A stretch of 64,000 nt of DNA from Leptospira haakeii (GTDB lineage: Bacteria; Spirochaetota; Leptospiria; Leptospirales; Leptospiraceae). The notes below the pieces were generated by a model that searched no databases, was not told the origin of the DNA, and saw only the letters and a program-made list of their open reading frames with translations. The DNA lies in NCBI RefSeq assembly GCF_002812045.1, contig NZ_NPEG01000005.1, forward strand, positions 1 to 64,000. Reading direction: 5' to 3'. The position numbers and the translations under genes are program-made. Of this stretch, positions 53,455 to 61,742 are shown piece by piece (position 1 is the stretch's first letter; each line of letters opens with the position of its first letter).

Positions 53455-54981
53455 GTGAAATCCAAGATCTTTCTAGTCATTATAAGTATTTGTGTTTTTA
53501 ACTCCGGATTATCCGCGAAAAAACCGAAACCTTCTCCAAAAGCAGAATTGAACGGGATCGCATCCCAGGCAAAGGTTGAAGAAGAATACAAAAAGAGTAT
53601 AGTTCAAGTAAAGATCTCTTACCAAGAACCTGATTATTTTAACCCTTGGAAAAAGAAAAATCCAAAGGTAAGAAGAGGTGTCGGGATCGTAGTGCCCGGA
53701 GAAAAGATCTTATTACCTGCACATCTACTCACCCACTCCACATTAATAGAAGTTAAAAAACATTCCTCATATGCGGAAACAAAGGCAACTGTTTCAAGAC
53801 AAGATTCGGAATCCGATCTAGCACTTCTAAAAATTGAAGAAGAGAATTTCTTCAAAGATCTAACACCCTTTGAATTCCAAAAAGAAGTAAACTATCCTAG
53901 GCAGGTTTCCATCTACCAATTGGACAATTCCGGTTCTATCCAGTCCGCTTCAGGCGCTTTAATCAGTATGGACCTGGACCAATATCCGCAGGGAATGGTA
54001 GAACTTCCTGTATTGGATGTGAACTCCACCGAAACATTAAATGGGAATGGAGAAGTTCTATTAGAAAAAGGAAAAGTAAGTGGAATACTTTTCGACTTCT
54101 CCGGAGATAAGAACTCTGGTAGAGCAATTCCTTCCTTTTTGATCAGCAAATTTTTGGGAAATTTTGGTAAAACCGAGATCCCTTTTAAGGGCTTTAGATA
54201 TAGGCCTATCATGGACAAGGCCACTAAGGATTATTATTCCCTGAAAACAAAAGATCAAGGGATCTTGGTAGCTGAAATTTTACCTGATAGTTCCGCAGAC
54301 GGAATATTAAAGATAGGTGATGTAATCCTTGAGTTCGGCGGCAAGAAGATAGACTCAAAAGGATATTTCCATCATCCAAAGTACGGTAAACAGGTTTTAT
54401 CTTATATCGCTCATTTAGGAGATGAATTCGGTTACCAAATCGGAAAACAAATCCCCGTTAAAATTATCAGATCCGGCAAAGAGGAAGAAGTCCAACTTAC
54501 CTTAAAACCATTTCCTTATTCTTCTATCCGTATCCCTCATAGAAATCTTGGATCTAAATCCGAATATTATTTCGACGGTGGTTTTCTATTCGTAGAACTT
54601 TCGGAAGGTTATTTACTAGAATGGGGAAAAGATTGGAGATCTAAAGTAGATCGTAAACTTCTATACACTTTCGATTATCATAAGTTTTCTACAGGGGACA
54701 AAAAAGAAGGTAAATTTGTATTACTTTCCCAAGTGATTCCGGATGAATCCAACCAAGGTTATCATGAAGTTTCCGGAAGATTAGTGGATCAAGTAAACGG
54801 TAAGCCTGTTCAATCCATCCAAGATATTTCTAATGAAGTAAAATCATCCAAATCCAGATATATTACGATTTTATTAGATGATGGGACTGATGTTGTTTTG
54901 GATAAAGAAAGTCTGAGCGCTGCTAACCAAAGGATCCAAAAAGAATATAGGATCCCTAAGTCCTCAATGGGTCCTCGTTAA
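53455..54981 (+). CDS. Trypsin-like PDZ protein lacking the catalytic serine
   Basis: 508 residues from GTG 53455, clearly a tandem paralogue of the preceding protease. Aligned at the conserved V and K residues, the histidine (H90, LPAHLL) and aspartate (D121, SDLALL) remain, but the serine position is N198 in LNGNGEV where the partner has GNSGGP. The PDZ-like part persists (GILVAEILPDSSADGILKIG). Probably an inactive protease homologue, perhaps a regulator or scaffold for the active copy. Both genes are likely in one transcript. Confidence 0.85.
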   Translation: MKSKIFLVIISICVFNSGLSAKKPKPSPKAELNGIASQAKVEEEYKKSIVQVKISYQEPDYFNPWKKKNPKVRRGVGIVVPGEKILLPAHLLTHSTLIEVKKHSSYAETKATVSRQDSESDLALLKIEEENFFKDLTPFEFQKEVNYPRQVSIYQLDNSGSIQSASGALISMDLDQYPQGMVELPVLDVNSTETLNGNGEVLLEKGKVSGILFDFSGDKNSGRAIPSFLISKFLGNFGKTEIPFKGFRYRPIMDKATKDYYSLKTKDQGILVAEILPDSSADGILKIGDVILEFGGKKIDSKGYFHHPKYGKQVLSYIAHLGDEFGYQIGKQIPVKIIRSGKEEEVQLTLKPFPYSSIRIPHRNLGSKSEYYFDGGFLFVELSEGYLLEWGKDWRSKVDRKLLYTFDYHKFSTGDKKEGKFVLLSQVIPDESNQGYHEVSGRLVDQVNGKPVQSIQDISNEVKSSKSRYITILLDDGTDVVLDKESLSAANQRIQKEYRIPKSSMGPR

Positions 54982-55272
54982 AAAGACTCCTTCTTCTTTT
55001 TTTACAAACGTTCGTACAAAAAAGGCCGCAAAACTGCAGTCTTGCGGAAAGAATTTTCATTTAGTCCCGGTCTAATTCTATAGGAATGAAAGTTTGGAGT
55101 GGTTCTACGGAACTCCCCCGTTTTTAAAAGGGGATTTTTGCGAATCGAACCTAAACTTACGCCAGATCGGCAGCTTACTTGAGGTTTTCTACCAGAATTC
55201 TTTAGGGTTTTTTCTTTGCCCGTGAGCTGGTTTCGAAAATATGGCAGGTATAGCCGATAAGAGAGGGTTCTT
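54982..55272. other. 291-base non-coding region with a hairpin
   Basis: CCGCAA (55026-55031) and TTGCGG (55042-55047) form a small hairpin after the pseudoprotease stop, a weak terminator candidate. A homopurine/homopyrimidine start and no credible ORF; the minus-strand frame 55002-55316 has no domain. Probably also the promoter of the next gene. Confidence 0.4.
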
Positions 55273-55626
55273 ATGAAACGGACCGAATTGGAGAGACGAG
55301 AAAGAGATCTCCGCAAAGCGCAAAAAAAACAAGAGGCCCTAGATAAACGCGGAGGCGGAAACGGAGTCGGAGATTTTATCGATCAGCTTTCCGGGCTATT
55401 CCGTTATGACGCGACTGAGATCTTTAATACAAAAGACGATATCAATATTCTGGAAGTTTTGGAAGAGATGCAAGTGATCCTTCCCCAGAAAAAATGGGAC
55501 GATGTTCTCAAAAAAGCGATCAAGAAAACAGGCGTTGTAGAAAAAGACAGGGCTTATAAAGAACTCATGGAACTTCTAAACGTTGAAGAAGAAAACGAGG
55601 ACGCAGAGGAAGAAGTAGGCGTTTAA
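55273..55626 (+). CDS. Hypothetical acidic protein
   Basis: 117 residues. The first 45 are highly charged and helical (RTELERRERDLRKAQKKQEA is a likely coiled coil), followed by a glycine-rich turn and a folded region (FIDQLSGLFRYDATEIFNTK), and a very acidic C-terminus. Appears to be a conserved small Leptospira protein of unknown role. Its gene is followed after 17 bases by the DUF4269 gene. Confidence 0.7.
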   Translation: MKRTELERRERDLRKAQKKQEALDKRGGGNGVGDFIDQLSGLFRYDATEIFNTKDDINILEVLEEMQVILPQKKWDDVLKKAIKKTGVVEKDRAYKELMELLNVEEENEDAEEEVGV

Positions 55627-55643
55627 TCGCCTACTTTACCTGA

Positions 55644-56126
55644 ATGACAAACCGATTTTCGGATTGTACTTCACTCCTAAAAGATCATAAAGTTCTCGAA
55701 ATCCTTTCCGAATTCTCTCCTGAGTTCGTTGGTTCCATTCCAATCGGTGTGGACCTTCCCCACTCTGACATCGATATTATCTGCGAGTTAAGACCTTCTA
55801 TTCTAAAAGTTTTAGAGTCGTTTTCTTCTTATCCAAATTTCCAAATTTCAGAAAAAGTTTTGGGGAATGTATCTTCTATCATTTGTAGATTCCGATTAGG
55901 ATCTGAAAAAGTGGAGATCGTGGCTCAAAACCTTCTTCCCCGAGAGCAAATCTCCTATCTGCATATGGTGATAGAAGAAAAGATCCTGAAAGAAAAAGGA
56001 GAAACTTTTAGGCTATCCGTATTGGAGAAAAAGAAAGAAGGGAAAACCACCGAAACGGCGTTTGCGGAACTTTTAGGTCTGGAAGGAGATCCATATTCTA
56101 CTCTTTTGGAATATGGAGATATGTAG
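55644..56126 (+). CDS. DUF4269-family nucleotidyltransferase-like protein
   Basis: 160 residues. FVGSIPIGVDLPHSDIDIIC has the GS-x-DxD pattern of nucleotidyltransferase folds with two carboxylates, and AQNLLPREQISYLHMVIEEK and KTTETAFAELLGLEGDPYST are DUF4269 blocks. Activity not known. The two catalytic-type aspartates and glycine-serine motif are intact. Likely one transcript with the preceding gene. Confidence 0.82.
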   Translation: MTNRFSDCTSLLKDHKVLEILSEFSPEFVGSIPIGVDLPHSDIDIICELRPSILKVLESFSSYPNFQISEKVLGNVSSIICRFRLGSEKVEIVAQNLLPREQISYLHMVIEEKILKEKGETFRLSVLEKKKEGKTTETAFAELLGLEGDPYSTLLEYGDM

Positions 56127-56132
56127 GAGAAA

Positions 56133-56156
56133 CTCGGGGAAGTTTCCTTCCCCGAG
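56133..56156. terminator. Strong bidirectional hairpin
   Basis: CTCGGGGAA and TTCCCCGAG form a perfect 9-bp stem with a 6-base loop, between the ends of two convergent genes (6 bases after one stop, 7 bases before the other). A good bidirectional terminator candidate, though without a long U-run. Confidence 0.6.
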
Positions 56157-56163
56157 AAAGATC

Positions 56164-56421
56164 TTAATGTCTTCTTGGTTTGTTGAAAGTCTGAGGTTTC
56201 GCGATATCGATATTCAAAGTTCTACCTTTGAACTCGGTTCCGTTTAGACTGTTCTTCGCGTTTTCGGCTTGCTCCTCGCTAGCCATTTCCACGAATCCGA
56301 ATCCTTTACCTTCAATTACTTTCGCGTATGCTACTTCTCCGTAGTTTGCGAACAGGTCACTGATTTCCTGCTGGCGAACGGAGTAATTAAGATTTCCTAC
56401 AAAGAGTTTGCGATTCTGCAT
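56164..56421 (-). CDS. RRM RNA-binding protein
   Basis: 85 residues from ATG 56421, with GAGGAAA 8 bases upstream; a longer frame to 56499 is not supported. A single RNA-recognition motif: RNP2 KLFVGNLNYS and RNP1 GKGFGFVEM are both intact. Comparable to cold-inducible bacterial RRM proteins. Likely binds single-stranded RNA in the cytoplasm. Confidence 0.87.
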   Translation of the reverse strand: MQNRKLFVGNLNYSVRQQEISDLFANYGEVAYAKVIEGKGFGFVEMASEEQAENAKNSLNGTEFKGRTLNIDIAKPQTFNKPRRH

Positions 56422-56727
56422 GCTTTCCTCGAACAAAAAATTTAGGCAGCTTCCGACTCGCAAACGGAGACCAATTCGCCTTCCATAAGACCATGACACT
56501 CTTTAAGAACAGCGGGATTGATTTGAATGATGGTAAAATCGCGGATAGCAGGGTTTCTAAGAGAAGCAAAGCTCGGATTTCACCGATCTGATTACAATGA
56601 CACGTGCGGATTTCTGAACAGCGGACCTACAATAAGACCATTCTAATTCTTTTATAAGAAGAATCAAGTCTAAGAAAATTTTTACCGACTTGTTTGCAAA
56701 AAAACGGGAATATGGATAGGGGCCGGA
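56422..56727. other. 306-base region upstream of the RRM gene
   Basis: A minus-strand open frame of about 46 codons (roughly 56457-56594) reads RNPAIRDFTIIQINPAVLKE and ends in ...CESEAA, but has no start codon downstream of its upstream TGA. It looks protein-like and may be a gene remnant or a sequencing-frame artefact. The rest is AT-rich and probably holds the RRM promoter. Confidence 0.35.
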
Positions 56728-57966
56728 TCACCAGACCAAGTGGCGCAAAGGTTTGGAAACGAATGCCAATTTTATTAAAAACGAAACTAGAATGATGCCT
56801 ATTAGGGCCCAATATGTTCCACTAGGGAGTGTATCATCTTCTTTTTCCCAAAAAATTAATAAAGGAAGGCTGAATGTGAACATTCTGGAAACATTCTCGT
56901 AGGTGGCCCAATAGAGAATATAACCCCCCGCATAGGTAGTTAATAAAAGAATTCCAAAACCTAACCTAAAGACCAATCCCTTCCTCCAATCGCCCCTAAA
57001 TAACAGATAGGTTCCGGATAAAAGAAGAAGTACCAAAGGGAATCTGGAGAATTTTTTGATCAGTAGGATAAGATTTCTATCTCCTGAAACCAAGGCCTGT
57101 TGGAGTTCCCCGAAATAGCCTAAAAGCCCTCCGAATGGATCGAAAAAATGGCCCAAACTTCCCGGTGTCCAATCCGGGAATTGGGTCCTTAGATAGATAC
57201 TCCAGGCCGCAGGTAGGATCAAAGAAGAAACCACCCAAATACTCCTTTTTAGATCCTTTTGGAATAATGCACTGAGTCCCAATGGGAAAAACAAAAAGAT
57301 TGCCTGTTCTTTCGTGAGTATCGCAAGGCCAGCGAGTAAAGAGAAGGTTATAAATCTTTTTCTGATAAAAGACCAATATGCAAGCACGCTTAGGCCCATC
57401 ATCACTGTGTCGGATACAAGTAAGATATAACTCCCCAAAGCAAATGGAGAAACTAGATAGAACGCGCTTAGGTATTTTTTAGAGTCGGGCAATAAATCTC
57501 GGATCGCAAGATAAGAAAGATAGAAGATCCCTAAATTCAGAATGTACATCCCTATGATGGTTGCATTCATCCCGAACCAACCGAACGGGGAAACTAAAAG
57601 TGGATACCCTATCCTAGGTGCACGAAAGCTAGTCTCGAAACCATTCGGCCAATCTAAACTAAAACCGGACAACATCCTAGAATAATAATAAAAGATCTGC
57701 CCGTCATAACCTGCACCAAGGTTCCCCTCCTCTCCTAAGAATACAATCGCACCTGGAGGAGTTTGTTCTTTGTTTTGGTCTGCAAATTCTTTTCCAAAAT
57801 TTACTTGGGAGCTTGGACTCCAAGAGTATTTTTTCCACACACAAAATGAGGAAAAGGAATATAGAACGATAAAAAAAACGGTAACTAGTTTAGGATTTCC
57901 TAAAACACTGATCCACTCTGCTTTTAGCTTATCATTCGGTAAAAATTTAGATAAGAATCGGAACAT
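56728..57966 (-). CDS. Multi-pass membrane protein, glycosyltransferase-like
   Basis: 412 residues with about nine to ten membrane helices. A first extracytoplasmic loop (about 45-80) has GEEGNLGAGYDGQIFYYYSR, followed by RAPRIGYPLLVSPFGWFG, a pattern seen in mannosyltransferase-like (GT-C-type) and ArnT-related membrane enzymes. The catalytic residues cannot be fixed. It starts immediately after the stop codon of the DUF1574 gene, so the two are co-transcribed. A role in lipid or surface-sugar modification is likely by context but not shown. Confidence 0.65.
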   Translation of the reverse strand: MFRFLSKFLPNDKLKAEWISVLGNPKLVTVFFIVLYSFSSFCVWKKYSWSPSSQVNFGKEFADQNKEQTPPGAIVFLGEEGNLGAGYDGQIFYYYSRMLSGFSLDWPNGFETSFRAPRIGYPLLVSPFGWFGMNATIIGMYILNLGIFYLSYLAIRDLLPDSKKYLSAFYLVSPFALGSYILLVSDTVMMGLSVLAYWSFIRKRFITFSLLAGLAILTKEQAIFLFFPLGLSALFQKDLKRSIWVVSSLILPAAWSIYLRTQFPDWTPGSLGHFFDPFGGLLGYFGELQQALVSGDRNLILLIKKFSRFPLVLLLLSGTYLLFRGDWRKGLVFRLGFGILLLTTYAGGYILYWATYENVSRMFTFSLPLLIFWEKEDDTLPSGTYWALIGIILVSFLIKLAFVSKPLRHLVW

Positions 57967-59553
57967 CTACTTTTCCGTTAATGTTTCTAAAATCCAATCA
58001 GCATACAGATCTGAGGATTTTTCGGAAGCCTGATAGGTCAAATGGTGAGGATCCAAGAAGGATTTTTTATCTTCAAAATCAAAAACTGCATTTTTAAAAT
58101 GATATTTGGTTTTTCCTAAATTTTCCAAATAGGAAATATATCCTTTGTACCAAGGACTGGATTCATATACTTCTCTCTCAATAGGATTTTCGGGAGAATT
58201 TACCAGGACCACTTGAATTCCTTGTGATTCTAAATACTCAATTGCTTTTTTCAAATATTCCAATTCAGACCAAGTAAAAAATTTGGGAGAAGAAGCTAAT
58301 TTGATCTTTGCCATTCTAAGAGTGACAAGCCTGGACATTTTGGAACTTTCTCCCTTGTATCCGTAGATCCTTTCCGTATAATCCTTTGAATAAATAGTAT
58401 CATCCATTTTAGAAAGTCTAGAATCATCTAAACCTGGAATTCGAATATAAGAGATATGTTTTCTGATCTCGTTTCTGCAAAAGTTTTGAGAAAGTCGGAT
58501 CCCATAAATTTCTTCTGTTCCAAAAATCCTGGAATCCACTTGTAAAGAAGAGATCTTTTTATCGGAAGCAATTCTGAGTTTAGTTCGATCGGATTTTTCC
58601 GGAACAGCGAATTTGATCGTATGCCAGCCAGATTTAGGGAAAGTTTTATCGAATAAGATCGGTTTACCTTCCCCCCAAATTTTTAAATTGGTATCTTTCT
58701 CTTGGAAGAACACGCTCTGTTCGAAAATCCCGTTTTTCAATTCACAATCGATTGAAAATTCAGGTTTGGCCCATCCTCTTAGATAGATACCTTCTTCTGG
58801 AATTATTCCAGTGTAATAATGGTAGGATCTTCCACTTCTGAGATGGTTTTCTATCCAAGCATCCATCGGATCATATAAAAAACTACGATATCGGATCACT
58901 AAGAACAAAGATCTGGAAAGAAGGGATAAAACCGCGGATTTGCCAGTTTTCAAAATATCCTGATACTTCTCTCTTAGATATTGGGCAGGATAGATCATCC
59001 TATTTTGGTGTCTTGTTTTTGCAGAAACATCATCCAATGCTTTTTCAGAATATTCTAAATTCTGAAAGCCAATGATGGACTTTTCTTGATAGAGAAGATT
59101 TTGTTTGTATTGAGCGAGTCTAGCTTCGCTTTCTTTTTCCGTGATCAGGAAATCCAATTGAAGATCTGCCGGATTTAGAACGAAAAATACAAGTTTGGGC
59201 TTTTTAGAAGCTATATCTTCCTTATAAAAATAAAAATCGGAAGGTGTCAAAGCAGGATGAGAATAAAATTCCGTACGAATTGATTTGTCTTTTAGTCTCT
59301 CATTCATTCTTTCAGGAAGAGAAGAATATAGCGCCACACTACTTCCAACAATCAGCGTACCTTTTTCGTTTTCTGAGAATTCGATCCTTCTTCTTTTTTC
59401 CAAAAAGTTGAACCAAGGGGAAGTATCCCATTCTAGCTCGTTCGGAAATCCAAAAAGTAAATTCTCCAGCACGATACGATCGATAAAGGAGAATAATGCG
59501 ATAAATAGAATGCTTAAATATAGTATTTTAAATTTTAGTTTTTTTTGATTCAT
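57967..59553 (-). CDS. DUF1574-family protein
   Basis: 528 residues with one N-terminal membrane helix (ILYLSILFIALFSFIDRIVL) and a large periplasmic part. GTLIVGSSVALYSSLPERMN has the GxSS block of SGNH/AlgX-like esterase folds, and VVLVNSPENPIEREVYESSP and LDPHHLTYQASEKSSDLYAD supply the second and third (D-x-x-H type) catalytic blocks. Leptospira have many such proteins, which are thought to handle surface polysaccharide acetylation or alginate-like export. Sits between fur and the glycosyltransferase-like gene in one operon. Confidence 0.85.
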   Translation of the reverse strand: MNQKKLKFKILYLSILFIALFSFIDRIVLENLLFGFPNELEWDTSPWFNFLEKRRRIEFSENEKGTLIVGSSVALYSSLPERMNERLKDKSIRTEFYSHPALTPSDFYFYKEDIASKKPKLVFFVLNPADLQLDFLITEKESEARLAQYKQNLLYQEKSIIGFQNLEYSEKALDDVSAKTRHQNRMIYPAQYLREKYQDILKTGKSAVLSLLSRSLFLVIRYRSFLYDPMDAWIENHLRSGRSYHYYTGIIPEEGIYLRGWAKPEFSIDCELKNGIFEQSVFFQEKDTNLKIWGEGKPILFDKTFPKSGWHTIKFAVPEKSDRTKLRIASDKKISSLQVDSRIFGTEEIYGIRLSQNFCRNEIRKHISYIRIPGLDDSRLSKMDDTIYSKDYTERIYGYKGESSKMSRLVTLRMAKIKLASSPKFFTWSELEYLKKAIEYLESQGIQVVLVNSPENPIEREVYESSPWYKGYISYLENLGKTKYHFKNAVFDFEDKKSFLDPHHLTYQASEKSSDLYADWILETLTEK

Positions 59554-59948
59554 TTGGAGGAGGTATTACATTCGGAACAAATGCCGTATAAAATAATTTC
59601 ATGAGAATCTAATGTAAATCCCTTAGGCAGATTTTCCATAGGGAAAGGACAGATCTCCACATCAAACACGCGGTCACAAACCTTACAGTGGAAATGGTGG
59701 TGATGATCCAGATGACTGATCTCGAAACGTGAAGATTCCCCAGGCAATTGAATCTCGTGGATCGAACCTGATTCCAGCAAATGGTTCACTGACCGATAAA
59801 CGGTTGCGATCCCAATATTCTGTATGGATTTTTTGGAGATATCGTGGATTTCCTTTACCGAAAGAGGACCTTTCGCGTCACGGATGACTCTCAAGATCTC
59901 GCCCTTTTGCTTGGTGTTTCGAGAGGCGGATTTTTTATCTTCTTCCAT
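59550..59948 (-). CDS. Fur-family metalloregulator
   Basis: 132 residues. A winged helix is visible: ILRVIRDAKGPLSVKEIHDI and GIATVYRSVNHLLESGSIHE, then HLDHHHHFHCKVCDRVFDVE with a histidine cluster and a CxxC, and a second CxxC (CSEC) near the end forming the structural zinc site. Fur versus PerR versus Zur cannot be decided. Its stop overlaps the start of the DUF1574 gene (ATGA), so it is co-translated with an envelope gene, which is an unusual arrangement. Confidence 0.86.
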   Translation of the reverse strand: MEEDKKSASRNTKQKGEILRVIRDAKGPLSVKEIHDISKKSIQNIGIATVYRSVNHLLESGSIHEIQLPGESSRFEISHLDHHHHFHCKVCDRVFDVEICPFPMENLPKGFTLDSHEIILYGICSECNTSSK

Positions 59949-60121
59949 TCAGATCGGCTTCGAATCTTATCCTGCTCCAAAAAGGAAGCATATGTCAACC
60001 CGATAAATCCGCTTTTAAAACGCTTGTAGGAGTCCCGACATACGAACCGAATTGTGTTTTCGAAATTCTGAATTCGAATTTTTGGTTTTCTTCTTTATTG
60101 AATCCAAATAGATTCGATCTA

Positions 60122-60826
60122 ATGAGGAAAATTTTCCTAGTCCTCTTTTTCTTATTCGCCTGTTCTCAATCGAATCATCTTATCTCAGTAAGAAATTCCG
60201 AAGGTGAGATCTTAGGTAAATATCCTAAAGAAATTCGATGGTTGGGATTCGAAGATAATCCTACTTGGGAAGACCTGACTCCATTCTCTAGATTAGAGAT
60301 CCTAGAATTAAATTCTAAAGATGTGAAGTCTCTAGAAGGTTTGCCTGATCTTCCTAAACTTAGATATATTCAGCTATCTGGATCTTCTGTAAAAGATCTT
60401 TCTCCTTTAAATCGTTTTACAAAGTTGGACAGTTTGGTGTTGAACCAAACAGAAATCGCAGACAAGGATCTGAAAAATTATTTGTATTGGAACAGGCTCA
60501 CTCGAATAGAACTAACCGATTCTAAAATTTCTAATTTGGGATTTTTGGGACCGGGCTGCAGTGTGAGGCATTTGCAGCTAAAACATACTAAGATCACAGA
60601 TCTTAGGCCTTTAGAGAATTGTTCAAAACTAATGGAATTATACCTGGGTGGTACCCAAATAAAGGATTTAAGTCCTCTATACGGTCTTACAAATCTGATC
60701 CATTTACAACTGGATGGTTCAGATGTATCTGCGAAAGAAATTTCTGATTTTAGAAAAGTCCAACCCTATGTAAAAATTATTCCTGGCCTGCGTAGGATCT
60801 TGAATTCGGAGAATGGATTAGATTAA
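60122..60826 (+). CDS. Leucine-rich-repeat lipoprotein
   Basis: 234 residues from ATG 60122; a TTG at 60098 in frame is less likely. The lipobox FLFAC puts the cysteine at residue 14. The mature part carries about five LRR units of some 22 residues of the LxxLxLxxTxIxDLxPL type: LRYIQLSGSSVKDLSPLNRF, LMELYLGGTQIKDLSPLYGL. The LRRs resemble internalin-like/SDS22-like binding solenoids. Likely exposed in the periplasm or on the surface for protein binding. A hairpin lies after the stop. Confidence 0.85.
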   Translation: MRKIFLVLFFLFACSQSNHLISVRNSEGEILGKYPKEIRWLGFEDNPTWEDLTPFSRLEILELNSKDVKSLEGLPDLPKLRYIQLSGSSVKDLSPLNRFTKLDSLVLNQTEIADKDLKNYLYWNRLTRIELTDSKISNLGFLGPGCSVRHLQLKHTKITDLRPLENCSKLMELYLGGTQIKDLSPLYGLTNLIHLQLDGSDVSAKEISDFRKVQPYVKIIPGLRRILNSENGLD

Positions 60827-60827
60827 T

Positions 60828-60869
60828 CTATAGTCGCTTCGCTCCTGAAGCCCGCATAGCGGACTATAG
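60828..60869. terminator. Hairpin between convergent genes
   Basis: CTATAGTC and GACTATAG form an 8-bp stem, extended by CGC/GCG pairs with a bulged G, in the gap between the LRR gene and the convergent gene at 60864. It overlaps that gene's stop codon. Bidirectional terminator candidate. Confidence 0.55.
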
Positions 60870-61649
60870 GGCGAGAGGTTTTGCTTCTCCTGGATTTGTG
60901 TATAAAATCATATCTCCCGGTTCCGAACGACTAGACCTTTCAGTTTTGATCTCTCCAGTGGTCTCCACGGTTTTCAAAGTATTCAGTTCTGTTTTACTTC
61001 CATCTTGTTTTTCTAATATAGCTTTAGCGCCCTTTCTCACTCTGGAAAGACGAATCCCCCAAATACTTGTAATACTAGAATCCTTTTTAAGTATGATCGC
61101 AGAAATTTGGGAAATATTAGAAGATTTGGATTTTTTAAGTAGGATCCCCTCTTCTTCTCCTTCCGGGCCTGGAGTTAAACGGATATCTTCCGGACCTGAT
61201 TTCCATATTAGAAATTCGAAATGATCACATTCGTAAGCTCTAGTTAAAGTCCAACGAGCTCCTGGATTTTTACTTGTGAACATCCTACAAAGTCTTGGAC
61301 GAAATCTAAAAAATTTTCCGGACTCGTCTAAATTTAGTTTCCCCTCAAACCTTGTCTCTTCCCAATTTTTAGATTCACTTACTGTTAGTTGGCTGATCAA
61401 CATTTCTTTTTTGTTGGAATGATTTAGATAAACCTGTCGGATATAAAACCCGGTTGGGATTTTTTTGATCTCGGAAAAATATTCTCCGCTATTCGGAATA
61501 GAATCGAATGCCGGAATTTGTGGACCTGAGATCGGATCTTTTTGTAAGGGAGAAGGACGAAATCCGCAATTATATCCTAACGAAATAATTACGATATATT
61601 GAAATTTTTTGGAAAAAAATTTCCAAATCTTCGGAACCTTTTTAGTCAA
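60864..61649 (-). CDS. Putative exported or lipid-anchored protein
   Basis: 261 residues. A hydrophobic segment (FQYIVIISLGYNC) could be a relaxed lipobox with cysteine near residue 28. The middle is beta-rich with RFRPRLCRMF and TLTRAYECDHFEFLIWKSGP, carrying a pair of cysteines. No domain recognised. Function unknown. Divergent from the M30-type peptidase gene, 93 bases apart. Confidence 0.6.
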   Translation of the reverse strand: MTKKVPKIWKFFSKKFQYIVIISLGYNCGFRPSPLQKDPISGPQIPAFDSIPNSGEYFSEIKKIPTGFYIRQVYLNHSNKKEMLISQLTVSESKNWEETRFEGKLNLDESGKFFRFRPRLCRMFTSKNPGARWTLTRAYECDHFEFLIWKSGPEDIRLTPGPEGEEEGILLKKSKSSNISQISAIILKKDSSITSIWGIRLSRVRKGAKAILEKQDGSKTELNTLKTVETTGEIKTERSSRSEPGDMILYTNPGEAKPLAL

Positions 61650-61742
61650 TGATCCTTGCTCCCATTCGACCCTGAATAATTATTGACCTTAACAAAAAGG
61701 ATCAAGGCGTAAAGCTAGTTTCCTTTTTCGGCAGGAAAGATC

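Noticed and set aside
53455..54981. Second protease as a sequencing-error version of an active enzyme
   Set aside because: The frame is intact for 508 codons and the surrounding GNSGGP segment has several changes, not a single base error.
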